This document shows, piece after piece, positions 15,499 to 23,150 of a stretch of 40,990 nucleotides of DNA; within the stretch, counting starts at the first letter, position 1; each line of letters opens with the position of its first letter. A program made the position numbers and the translations under genes. The DNA is taken from NCBI GenBank assembly GCA_020846875.1, contig JADLDB010000098.1, positions 1 through 40,990 on the forward strand. Reading direction: 5' to 3'. Origin of the DNA: Myxococcales bacterium (lineage in GTDB: Bacteria > Myxococcota > Myxococcia > Myxococcales > Myxococcaceae). The notes beneath the pieces were generated by a model. That model was not told where the DNA came from. It worked only from the letters and a program-made list of their open reading frames with translations, and made no database searches.

Positions 15499-16749
15499 TC
15501 AATTGTCCGGGCGTTCCACCGCCCACTCGTGCACCGGCTTGAGCACTCCGGCCCCCGCGCTGCCCGAGACGGTCAGCGCCACGCGGTGCGGCGGCGGCGG
15601 CGGCTCCCCCGGGCGCGTCACGGTGCCCAACAGCTCGTACACCCCTTCCGCCAGGCCCAGCCGCGGCACCTTGAGCGTCACCGCGCCCTTGCCCGCCAGC
15701 TCGCCCGCGTCGTACCCCAGGCTGAACACCAGCCGCCCGTCGGCGCTCATCACGTCCACGCTGAAGCGCAGCGGCGCCTTCGAGAGCGCCTCGAAGTCCA
15801 GCACCACGCTCAGCGCCGCGTCCGAGCTGAAGCTCGCCGCAGTCGCCCCCGCGCCGTCGTGAAGGCGAACGCCCGTCAACCTCGCGCCCGCCACGCCTTG
15901 CGCCTGCGCGCCGTTCGTCTGCGGCAGCGCCAGCCCAGGAGCCGACAGCGCCGAGTGGCCCGTCTTCTCGGCCTCCGCCTCCGCCGCGGCGATGGCGCGC
16001 CGGTACTCCGCCACCACCCGCCGCGGATCCCCGAACATGCGCACCTTGCCGCCGTCGATCCACGCGGCGAGATCGCACCAGCTCTCCACCGTCCCCAGCG
16101 CGTGCGTCACCAGGAGGATCGTCTTCCCCCCGTGCCGGAACTCGTTCATCTTCGCCTGCGACTTGCGCGCGAAGTGCTCGTCGCCCACCGAGAGGATCTC
16201 GTCGATGATCAGGATCTCCGGGTCGACGTGCGTGGCCACCGCGAACGCCAGCCGCATGAACATGCCGCTGGAGTAGGTCCGCACCGGCTCGTCGATGAAG
16301 TCTCCCAGCTCGGCGTACTCGATGATCTGCTCGACGCGCGCCTTCACCTCGGCCCGGCTCATCCCCAGGATGATCCCGTTGATCAGGATGTTCTCGCGCC
16401 CGGTGAAGTCCGGGTGGAAGCCCGCGCCCAGTTCCAGCAGGGCGCTGATCCGCCCGTGCACCTCGATGGTCCCGCTGGTCGGCGTGTAGATGCCCGTCAC
16501 CAGCTTGAGCAGCGTCGACTTCCCCGAGCCGTTGCGCCCGACGATCCCCACCGTCTTCCCGCGGGGGATGCGCAGGTCGACGCCCGTCAGCGCCTGGATC
16601 AGCTGCGACGGCTCGGCCTTCTTCTTGCGGAAGGTGAGCCACCGGACGAGCTCCGTCTTGAGCGTGGTGGTCTCCCGCTTCCGCGACGTCTTGCGGAAGG
16701 ACTTCACCACGCTCTTGAGGACGATCGCGTCCGAGGAGGGGGCGCTCAT
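15499..16749 (-). CDS. wzt: O-antigen ABC exporter ATPase Wzt with C-terminal glycan-recognition domain
   Basis: 416 aa. ABC domain: Walker A GRNGSGKST (71-79), signature YSSGMFMRLA, Walker B ILIIDEIL with SVGDEHF after it and the switch His in VTHALGT. After about residue 250 a beta-sandwich Wzt_C-type domain follows (VTGVRLHDGAG-like start, SVDVMSADGRLVFSLGYDAGELAG, GVYELLGTVTRPGEP), which in other systems binds the chain terminus before export. It drives transport of undecaprenyl-linked O-antigen across the inner membrane with Wzm. One base separates it from the wzm stop, so the two are translationally linked. Confidence 0.93.
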   Translation of the reverse strand: MSAPSSDAIVLKSVVKSFRKTSRKRETTTLKTELVRWLTFRKKKAEPSQLIQALTGVDLRIPRGKTVGIVGRNGSGKSTLLKLVTGIYTPTSGTIEVHGRISALLELGAGFHPDFTGRENILINGIILGMSRAEVKARVEQIIEYAELGDFIDEPVRTYSSGMFMRLAFAVATHVDPEILIIDEILSVGDEHFARKSQAKMNEFRHGGKTILLVTHALGTVESWCDLAAWIDGGKVRMFGDPRRVVAEYRRAIAAAEAEAEKTGHSALSAPGLALPQTNGAQAQGVAGARLTGVRLHDGAGATAASFSSDAALSVVLDFEALSKAPLRFSVDVMSADGRLVFSLGYDAGELAGKGAVTLKVPRLGLAEGVYELLGTVTRPGEPPPPPHRVALTVSGSAGAGVLKPVHEWAVERPDN

Positions 16750-16750
16750 C

Positions 16751-17563
16751 TCACACCAGCTCCGCGAACTCTTCGCGCCGGCGCTCGAACACGCCGCTCG
16801 AGATCCACATCAGCACCAGCGACACCCCCGCCACCGCCACCAGCGGCTGCCAGGCCGGCACCGCGTGCGCGTAGAAGATGTCACGCCAGGCGTTCATCAC
16901 CGCCGCCATCGGGTTGGCGTACAGCATCGCGTCACGCGCCTGCTCGGCCGTCAGGTCCAGCCCGAAGCGGTGAATGGCCGGGATCGTCTCCACGTTCCAC
17001 AGCACCGGCGTGAGGAAGAACAGCATCTGCACCAGGTTGGCCACGATGTGCTGCAGATCGCGGAACGCCACGTTGAGCGACGACAAGAGGTACGTCACCG
17101 CCAGCGTGAAGAAGGTCTGCACCAGCAGCACCGGCACCAGGAAGACGAGGTGCCAGCTCGGCCAGTCCCCGTACAGCGCGCCCAACAGGAACAAGAGCGG
17201 CAGGGACAGCAGGAAGTTGACCAGGTTCGTCGCCACCACCGTCGCCGGCAGCACCTGCGCTGGGAAGCGCACCTTGGTGAGCAGGTCCTTCCGGTCGCTC
17301 ACCGAGGTGGTGCCGCCGAGGATGGAGCTGGCGAAGAAGACCCAGGGGATGAGCCCGCAGAAGAGGAAGAAGGGGTAGCGCTCGACCGAGGTGGACATGA
17401 TCACCCCGAACACCAGCACGTAGACGATCATGTTCAACGTGGGGTTGAGGAAGGTCCACAGGAAGCCCAGCACGCTGGCGCGGTAGCGGGCCTTCAGCTC
17501 GCGCGCCGTCAGCGCCCAGAGCAGCGCGCGGTACTGGTACAGCTCTTTCAGGTTGCGGATCAT
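16751..17563 (-). CDS. wzm: O-antigen ABC exporter permease Wzm
   Basis: 270 aa ABC-2 type permease of the usual length. The N-terminal ELYQYRALLWALTARELKARYRAS gate helix is typical. About six hydrophobic segments follow (FLWTFLNPTLNMIVYVLVFG, FFLFCGLIPWVFFASSIL, LVNFLLSLPLLFLLGALYG, LVFLVPVLLVQTFFTLAVTYLL, LVQMLFFLTPVLW, LVAVAGVSLVLMWI), ending in RRREEFAELV. Partner of Wzt. Its ATG overlaps the stop of the aminotransferase gene (17560-17563). In M. xanthus the wzm/wzt system is needed for O-antigen and affects social motility and development; a similar role here is inference. Confidence 0.93.
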   Translation of the reverse strand: MIRNLKELYQYRALLWALTARELKARYRASVLGFLWTFLNPTLNMIVYVLVFGVIMSTSVERYPFFLFCGLIPWVFFASSILGGTTSVSDRKDLLTKVRFPAQVLPATVVATNLVNFLLSLPLLFLLGALYGDWPSWHLVFLVPVLLVQTFFTLAVTYLLSSLNVAFRDLQHIVANLVQMLFFLTPVLWNVETIPAIHRFGLDLTAEQARDAMLYANPMAAVMNAWRDIFYAHAVPAWQPLVAVAGVSLVLMWISSGVFERRREEFAELV

Positions 17564-18678
17564 CCGGCCGTCAGCGCCTTCTTCAGCGACGCCACCACCC
17601 GCGCCTGCTGCTCGACGGTGAGCTCCGGGTACAGCGGCAACGACACCATCTGCCGCGCCAGGGCTTCAGCCACGGGGAAGTCGCCCGCGCGAAAGCCCAG
17701 GTGCTTGAAGGCGCCCTGCAGGTGAATCGGCGCCGGGTAGTGCACCGCCACGCCCAGCCCGTCCGCCTGCATCGCGGCCAGCACTCGATCTCGCTTCGCC
17801 TCCGGCAGCCGCACCACGTACAGGTGGAAGACGTGCACGTTGCCTTCGAGCGTCTGAGGCCGCGTCACCTCCGGCAGACCCGCGAGGAACTCGTCGTAGC
17901 GCCGCGCCGCCGCCCGCCGCTGCTCGTTCCAGCGCCCAAGGTGCTTGAGCTTCACCCGCAGCACCGCCGCCTGCACCGGATCGAGCCGCGAGTTGAAGCC
18001 CGTCTCCGGGTGCGAGTACTTCACCTCGCTGCCGTAGTTGCGCAGCGCCCGCACCTTCCTCGCGAAGGCGTCGTCCTGCGTCAGCACCGCGCCAGCGTCC
18101 CCGTACGCGCCCAGGTTCTTCCCCGGGTAGAAGCTGGTGCCCGCGCCCAGGCCAACGCTGCCCGCGCCCCTCCCGTTCCGCGAGGCGCCCTGCGACTGGG
18201 CCGCGTCCTCCAGCACCACGAGGCCGTGCTTGTGGGCGTACGCCGCCACTGCCTCCAGGTCCGCGCACTGCCCGAAGAGGTGCACCGGCATCACCGCGCG
18301 CACGTCGGGCCCGTGGCGCGCCTCGCAGGCCTCCACGTCCAGCAGCGAGTCCCAGGTGCAGTCCACCAGCTTCACCTTCGCCCCCGCGCGCTCCACCGCC
18401 AGCGCCGAGGCCACGAAGCTGTTCGCCGGCACCAGCACCTCGTCGTGGCGCGTCAGGCCCGCCGCCCGCACCACCAGCTCTACCGCGTCCGTCCCGTTGG
18501 CCACGCCCACGCAGTGCTTCACGCCCGCGAAGGCTGCGTACTCGCGCTCGAAGGTCTCCACCTCCGGACCGAGGATGTACTGGCCCGAGTCGAGCACCCG
18601 GTCCACCGCCGCGCGCACCTCCGCCTCGATGGAGCGGTAGTTCGTCTTCAGGTCCACCAGCGGAATGGCGCCGCTCAT
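17560..18678 (-). CDS. DegT/DnrJ/EryC1/StrS-family PLP-dependent sugar aminotransferase
   Basis: 372 aa, full length. The fold-type I aminotransferase pattern is complete: GVANGTDAVELVVRAAG, NSFVASALAV, HLFGQCADL, VLEDAAQSQGA (Asp158 for the pyridine nitrogen) and SFYPGKNLGAYGDAGA with the Schiff-base Lys187. It should transaminate a nucleotide-activated keto-sugar, making an amino sugar for the O-antigen exported by Wzm/Wzt. The preceding dehydrogenase fits a WbpB/WbpE-like pairing (C3 oxidation then transamination), but FdtB-like or WecE-like substrates cannot be excluded. Four-base overlaps with both neighbours show tight coupling. Confidence 0.9.
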   Translation of the reverse strand: MSGAIPLVDLKTNYRSIEAEVRAAVDRVLDSGQYILGPEVETFEREYAAFAGVKHCVGVANGTDAVELVVRAAGLTRHDEVLVPANSFVASALAVERAGAKVKLVDCTWDSLLDVEACEARHGPDVRAVMPVHLFGQCADLEAVAAYAHKHGLVVLEDAAQSQGASRNGRGAGSVGLGAGTSFYPGKNLGAYGDAGAVLTQDDAFARKVRALRNYGSEVKYSHPETGFNSRLDPVQAAVLRVKLKHLGRWNEQRRAAARRYDEFLAGLPEVTRPQTLEGNVHVFHLYVVRLPEAKRDRVLAAMQADGLGVAVHYPAPIHLQGAFKHLGFRAGDFPVAEALARQMVSLPLYPELTVEQQARVVASLKKALTAG

Positions 18679-19649
18679 ACTGTCACCTCCGCGCCGCCCG
18701 CGGCCATCGAGCGGCTCATCGCCTCCAGCACCCGCACCACGTCGGCCGCGCGGGCCCCGTCGCTCTTCGGGCGCCTGCCCGTCTCGACGCAGGAGAGGAA
18801 GTGCTCCACCTCGCGCCGGAGCGGCTCGTCACCCGGAAAGCCCACCGGCACCTCGGGCCCGTCGCGCACCACGTCGCCGTCCACGCGCCGCTCGAAGCGC
18901 CGCACCGTCGCCTCGCCGCCGGACTCCTGGAAGCGCAGCATGGCGCGGCTGCCCACCACCGTGGCCCGGCGTGTCTTCGTCGGCAGAAGCCAGCTCACCT
19001 GCAGCGCCACCGTCTTCCCCGACGCGTAGCGCAGCGTGGCCGTCACCGCGTCCGCGCGCCCCGGCTTGAGCACCGCTACGCCCACCGCGCTCACCGCCAC
19101 AGGTTGCTCACCCAACCACTCGAAGGCGATGGAGAGATCGTGCGCGGCGAGATCCCACGCGGCGTCCACGTCCGCCCGCACCGGCCCCAGGTTGGTCCGC
19201 TCGAAGCAGAGCGTCCGCACCTCACCCAGCCGGGCGGAGTCGAGCTCCGCCTTCACCGCCTCCACCGCGGGATGAAAGAGGTACACGTGGCCCACCATCA
19301 GCGTGAGGCCGCGCCGTTGCGCCAATTCGTCCAGGGCCACCGCGTCGACAAGTCGCGTCGCGACCGGCTTCTCCACCAGCACGTGCTTGCCCGCCTCCAG
19401 CGCCCGGGCTGCCAGCGGGGCGTGCGTCACGGTGGGCGTGGCCACCACCACCGCGTCCACGTCAGGGGCGTTGAGGACGGCGTCGGGATCGACGGCGAAG
19501 CGGGCGCCGGGACACAGCGCTGAAGTCGCCTCCCGGCGCGAGGCGTCCACGTCCACCACCCACGTCACCACGCACGCTGGCTGCGCGACGAGCGTGCGAA
19601 GGAGGTTCGGGCCCCAGCGGCCCGCGCCGAGGAGGGCAACGCGCACCAT
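18675..19649 (-). CDS. Gfo/Idh/MocA-family NAD(P)-dependent sugar oxidoreductase
   Basis: 324 aa, first gene of the O-antigen operon. The N-terminal Rossmann motif is VALLGAGRWGPNLLRTL; the family's VEKPVAT has the catalytic Lys94. In the C-terminal domain GHVYLFHPAV and WDLAAHDLSI (His170) supply the expected active-site His. Likely oxidises or reduces a nucleotide sugar or sugar acid, handing a keto-sugar to the downstream aminotransferase. The exact substrate cannot be read from the sequence. The 105-base gap to the divergent gene starting at 19755 probably carries the operon promoter. Confidence 0.88.
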   Translation of the reverse strand: MVRVALLGAGRWGPNLLRTLVAQPACVVTWVVDVDASRREATSALCPGARFAVDPDAVLNAPDVDAVVVATPTVTHAPLAARALEAGKHVLVEKPVATRLVDAVALDELAQRRGLTLMVGHVYLFHPAVEAVKAELDSARLGEVRTLCFERTNLGPVRADVDAAWDLAAHDLSIAFEWLGEQPVAVSAVGVAVLKPGRADAVTATLRYASGKTVALQVSWLLPTKTRRATVVGSRAMLRFQESGGEATVRRFERRVDGDVVRDGPEVPVGFPGDEPLRREVEHFLSCVETGRRPKSDGARAADVVRVLEAMSRSMAAGGAEVTV

Positions 19650-19754
19650 GACGGGGCGCCTTTAGCCTTTGCTCCCGGGCGCTACAACGACGGCTTCCCT
19701 GGGGTGGAAGGTTTCCGGGGTGTCCGGGGACAGCGTGCTACAGTCGAGGGACAC

Positions 19755-21260
19755 GTGAGAGCGGTCCTCCTCATCGTGCTCCTGTGCGCCGGGGGCGCCG
19801 CCGCGCAGAGCGCTCGAGCCCCTGCCCCCGCTCCCACGGCTCGCCTCTTCGTCACCGGAGGCCTGGCCATGCGCGACCTGCGCCAACCGTATGAGGAGCC
19901 GCAGGCGGTGCAGATCCGCGACACCGATCCGACGGCCCTTCACGCCTCGGGGGCGTACTTCTTTTCCTCGTGGCTGGGCCTCGGCGTGGAGGCCCGCGCA
20001 GAGATCTTCTACGCCACGCGGGCCAGCACCAACTCCCGCGTGCCCCTGGGCGGCTTCGGGCTGGCGGTCCTCCCCTCGTTCCGCTTCTCGCCGCTGACGT
20101 GGTTGGATCTCGAGGCCGAGCTGGGCTGGGCCGTCGCCGGGCGGCCGATCCTCTCGCTGGCCAACCCCGACGCGCCGGCCGGGGAGATGCGGGTGGTGAC
20201 GGGCCCGAGCGCCGGGCTGGTGGTGGGACTCGAGCCGGCGAACTGGCTGTCGGCACAGCTCTTCGCGCGCAGCGAGCTGCCGCTCTCGTCGTCGGTGGGT
20301 GTTGGCGCGAGCCTGGGCGCGCAGGTGCGGGTGGGCGCGCTCACCTTCGGTGACTTTCGCTGGGGCGTGGCGCTGTCCTACGAGCTCGCCACCCTCTACA
20401 TGGGCAGCGGCCAGGCCACGCTGCTTCACACCGAGCACCGGCTGGGCCTGGGCCTCGCGCTGCTGGTCCGCCGGCCTCCTCCGCCGCTACCCCCGCCTCC
20501 GCCGCCGCCCACGGTGACCACGGTGGAAGGCCTCGTCTCCGTCACCGGCACCGGCGCCCCCATCGCCGGCGCGCTGGTGGAGCTGTCCGGCTGGGGCAGC
20601 CTGGAGACGGACGCGCAGGGGGCCTTCGTGGCCCGCGAGGTGAAGCCCGGCCCGGTGACGGTGAAGGCCACCGCGAAGGGCTTCAAGACGAGCTCGCGCG
20701 AGGTGACGGTGGCGGCGGGCGGAGCGGCGAAGGTGGAGCTCTCGCTGGATCCACCCAGCGGGCCCGGGCGCATCACCGGCGTGGTGCTGGCCGGCCCGGA
20801 CAAGCCCTTGCCCAACGCGGTGGTGCGCGCCGACGGCGGCGCCGAGGTGAAGAGCGGCCCCGACGGCGCCTTCACCCTGGAGAAGGCAGGCCCGGGCCCG
20901 GTGACGGTGACGGCGGCGCTGGCCGGCTACGAGAAGGGCGAGGAGGTGGTGCAGGTGCCGCCCGAGGCGACCGCCACCCTCAGCTTCACCCTGAAGGCCA
21001 CCGGCGTGAAGGTGAAGGCCACGGTGAAGGGCCTGGTGGTGGGCGCCGACGGCTCCGTCCCGAAGGCGACGGTGCGCGTGGTTGAGCTCAAGAAGACGGT
21101 GGCGGTGGGCAAGGACGGCCGCTTCGAATTGGAGGTGCCCGGCGGGCGCTACACCCTCACGCTCCAGGCGAAGGGCTACGTGACGCAGTCCAAGGTGGTG
21201 GAGGTGGCCGACGGCGATCAGGCCATCTTCCACGCCGTCCTGGAGAAGGCGCGGCGATGA
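19755..21260 (+). CDS. Barrel-like envelope protein with three carboxypeptidase-regulatory-like domains
   Basis: 501 aa from the GTG at 19755. This start is chosen because it gives a clean signal peptide (RAVLLIVLLCAGGAAAQ, cleavage after AAA) and GAGGG precedes it; an upstream in-frame ATG at 19704 would spoil the signal. The first ~235 residues are alternating strands like an outer-membrane barrel (WLGLGVEARAEIFYA, WLDLEAELGWAVAG, WGVALSYELATLYMG). A PPPPLPPPPPPP linker follows, then three beta-sandwich modules with G-x-V-x(n)-P-x-A-V and DGxF patterns (CarboxypepD_reg/peptidase-associated type). Probably outer membrane with the modules in the periplasm or outside. Its stop overlaps the next start (ATGA at 21257-21260). 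Confidence 0.78.
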   Translation: MRAVLLIVLLCAGGAAAQSARAPAPAPTARLFVTGGLAMRDLRQPYEEPQAVQIRDTDPTALHASGAYFFSSWLGLGVEARAEIFYATRASTNSRVPLGGFGLAVLPSFRFSPLTWLDLEAELGWAVAGRPILSLANPDAPAGEMRVVTGPSAGLVVGLEPANWLSAQLFARSELPLSSSVGVGASLGAQVRVGALTFGDFRWGVALSYELATLYMGSGQATLLHTEHRLGLGLALLVRRPPPPLPPPPPPPTVTTVEGLVSVTGTGAPIAGALVELSGWGSLETDAQGAFVAREVKPGPVTVKATAKGFKTSSREVTVAAGGAAKVELSLDPPSGPGRITGVVLAGPDKPLPNAVVRADGGAEVKSGPDGAFTLEKAGPGPVTVTAALAGYEKGEEVVQVPPEATATLSFTLKATGVKVKATVKGLVVGADGSVPKATVRVVELKKTVAVGKDGRFELEVPGGRYTLTLQAKGYVTQSKVVEVADGDQAIFHAVLEKARR

Positions 21261-23125
21261 GGCGCCTGGCTCCCATCGCCCTGGCGGTGGTGCTCGGCTG
21301 CCCCGAGGAGCCTCCGCCGCCGCCTCCCGCGCCCGCCCCCAGGCCGGTGGCGCGCCTCGCGGAGCTGGAGGGCCCGGTGTCGCTGGAGCGCGACGGCGGG
21401 GCGGCCGCGGCGAAGAAGGAGCCGCTCTTCCAGGGCGACGTGGTGGCCACCGGCGCCGGCGCGCGCGCGGTGTTGGCCGACGAGCGCGGCCGGCAGCTCG
21501 AGCTGGGAGAAGACACGCGCTTCAAGGTGGGCGCGTCGCTGGCCGCGCTGGAGGTGGAGACGGGGGAGATCGCCTTCCTCTCGGACGACGACGGCGGCAC
21601 CGCGTGGGGCGGCGCCAGCCTGTCCACGCCGTTCGGCAAGGCCACGCTGGCCGCCGGCACCGCGGCCCGCCTCAGGGTGCGCGACGGGGGCCTCGCGGCG
21701 GAGGTCAGCATCGGGGAGATTGAATTGGAGGAGGTGGACGGCGGCGCGCGCACCGCGAAGGCCGGACAGCGGCTGCAGGTGGGCGTGGGGCTGGTGGAGC
21801 TGGAGGAGCCGGCGCAGCCTCCGCCCCCGCAGCAGATCCTCTTCAAGGTGGAGGCGGGCAAGCCGCAGGTGAAGCCGAAGGGCAGCGCGCGCTTCGTCCC
21901 CACCACGAAGGACACGCCGCTGGAGGCCGGGGCCGCCTACAAGGTGCCGGCGGGCGCGCGGGCGCGGCTGGAAGGCGACGCTCTGGTGCTGCTGGTGCAG
22001 CCGGGCGGCGCGGGGCAGGTGGAGTCGGTGGAGAACCTGGGGGGCCTGAGCGCGCTTTCTCTCAAGGGCGCCGCCGGCGCGTCGACGCTGCGGCTAACCG
22101 GCAAGCAGAAAGCGAAGCTGGAGCTGGACGACGTCACCCTCTCGGGCAGCCAGGAGACGACGGCCGCGGTGACGCCGCAGGGGAAGAGGCGGCGCATCGA
22201 GGTGCGGGTGGGCGAGCTGGAGGTGAGGCACGCCGGCCAGACGAAAGTGCTCAAGGCGGGCGACGCGCTGGTGGTGGGCGGCGGCGCCATCGAGGAGCCG
22301 CAGCCCCTCAAGGTCGCCCTCACCCTGCCCATGGGCAAGCGCGTGCAGGTGTACGCGGCGAAGCTGGGCCACGTGGGCCTGGGCCTGCCCGACGAGCCGC
22401 GCCGCGTGCAGGTGGCGCACGACTCCAACTTCGAGGCGCTGCTGGTGGAAGGCGTGGCGGCGAAGCAGGTGGTGGTGCCCGCCCCGGCGAAGGGCGAGCT
22501 GTACTGGCGCACGCTGGACGACAAGGGCCAGCCCCAGACGCAGGGCCGGGCGCGCTTCTCCGCCGACACCGCGTCCTTGAAGGAGGGCACGGCCAAGACG
22601 GACACCGTGCACGAGACGGGCCTCAAGGCCACCATCTACTTCCAGCGGCAGGTGCCCACGTTGACCTTCACCTTCGCGCCGTCGCCGGGCGCCACCGGCT
22701 ACCGGCTGCGCGTGTACCAGGCGGGGGACCTGAAGGCGGCGGTGGTGGAGAAGAAGGTGCCGGAGCCGAAGGCCACGGTGGAGTCCGGGCAGTTGGGCGA
22801 AGGCAGCTACCTGTGGTCCGCCAGCCCGCTGGACGCCGCGGGCAACGAGTCCGGCGGCGGGCGGATGAACAAGCTGGACGTGGTGTACGACAACTCCACC
22901 ACCACCCTGCGGATCGCCAGCCCGCGCAACGGCGACAAGCGGAGCGGCTCGCTGCGCGCCTCGGGCGTGGCGCCGCTCGACTCGTCCCTCACCATCAACG
23001 GCAAGGCCGTCGCCCTCGACGCGCAGGGCCGCTTCTCCACACCTGTGCCCGACACCGACACGGTGGTGTTTCGCTTGAAGGCAGACGGGGCAGACAGCTT
23101 CTGGGTGCGGCGGCTGCGACGGTAG
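21257..23125 (+). CDS. FecR-domain lipoprotein
   Basis: 622 aa. The signal peptide ends in the lipobox VLGC (Cys15), followed by a short poly-Pro stretch. Two FecR-type segments are visible: the first with GPVSLERDG, LFQGDVVATGAGARAVLADERGRQLELGEDT and LSTPFGKATLAAGT; the second with GSARFVPTTKDTPLEAGAAYKVPAGARARLEG. The rest is beta-rich, with a possible fibronectin-like segment (TLTFTFAPSPGATGYRLRVYQ, GSYLWSASPLDAAGNESGG) and a final Ig-like module (NGDKRSGSLRASGVAPL, SLTINGKAVALDAQGRFS). FecR domains sense or relay envelope signals in other bacteria. Translationally coupled to the upstream barrel gene and 25 bases before the kinase gene. Confidence 0.82.
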   Translation: MRRLAPIALAVVLGCPEEPPPPPPAPAPRPVARLAELEGPVSLERDGGAAAAKKEPLFQGDVVATGAGARAVLADERGRQLELGEDTRFKVGASLAALEVETGEIAFLSDDDGGTAWGGASLSTPFGKATLAAGTAARLRVRDGGLAAEVSIGEIELEEVDGGARTAKAGQRLQVGVGLVELEEPAQPPPPQQILFKVEAGKPQVKPKGSARFVPTTKDTPLEAGAAYKVPAGARARLEGDALVLLVQPGGAGQVESVENLGGLSALSLKGAAGASTLRLTGKQKAKLELDDVTLSGSQETTAAVTPQGKRRRIEVRVGELEVRHAGQTKVLKAGDALVVGGGAIEEPQPLKVALTLPMGKRVQVYAAKLGHVGLGLPDEPRRVQVAHDSNFEALLVEGVAAKQVVVPAPAKGELYWRTLDDKGQPQTQGRARFSADTASLKEGTAKTDTVHETGLKATIYFQRQVPTLTFTFAPSPGATGYRLRVYQAGDLKAAVVEKKVPEPKATVESGQLGEGSYLWSASPLDAAGNESGGGRMNKLDVVYDNSTTTLRIASPRNGDKRSGSLRASGVAPLDSSLTINGKAVALDAQGRFSTPVPDTDTVVFRLKADGADSFWVRRLRR

Positions 23126-23150
23126 TAAGCTGGGCAGCCGGCCGTACCTC

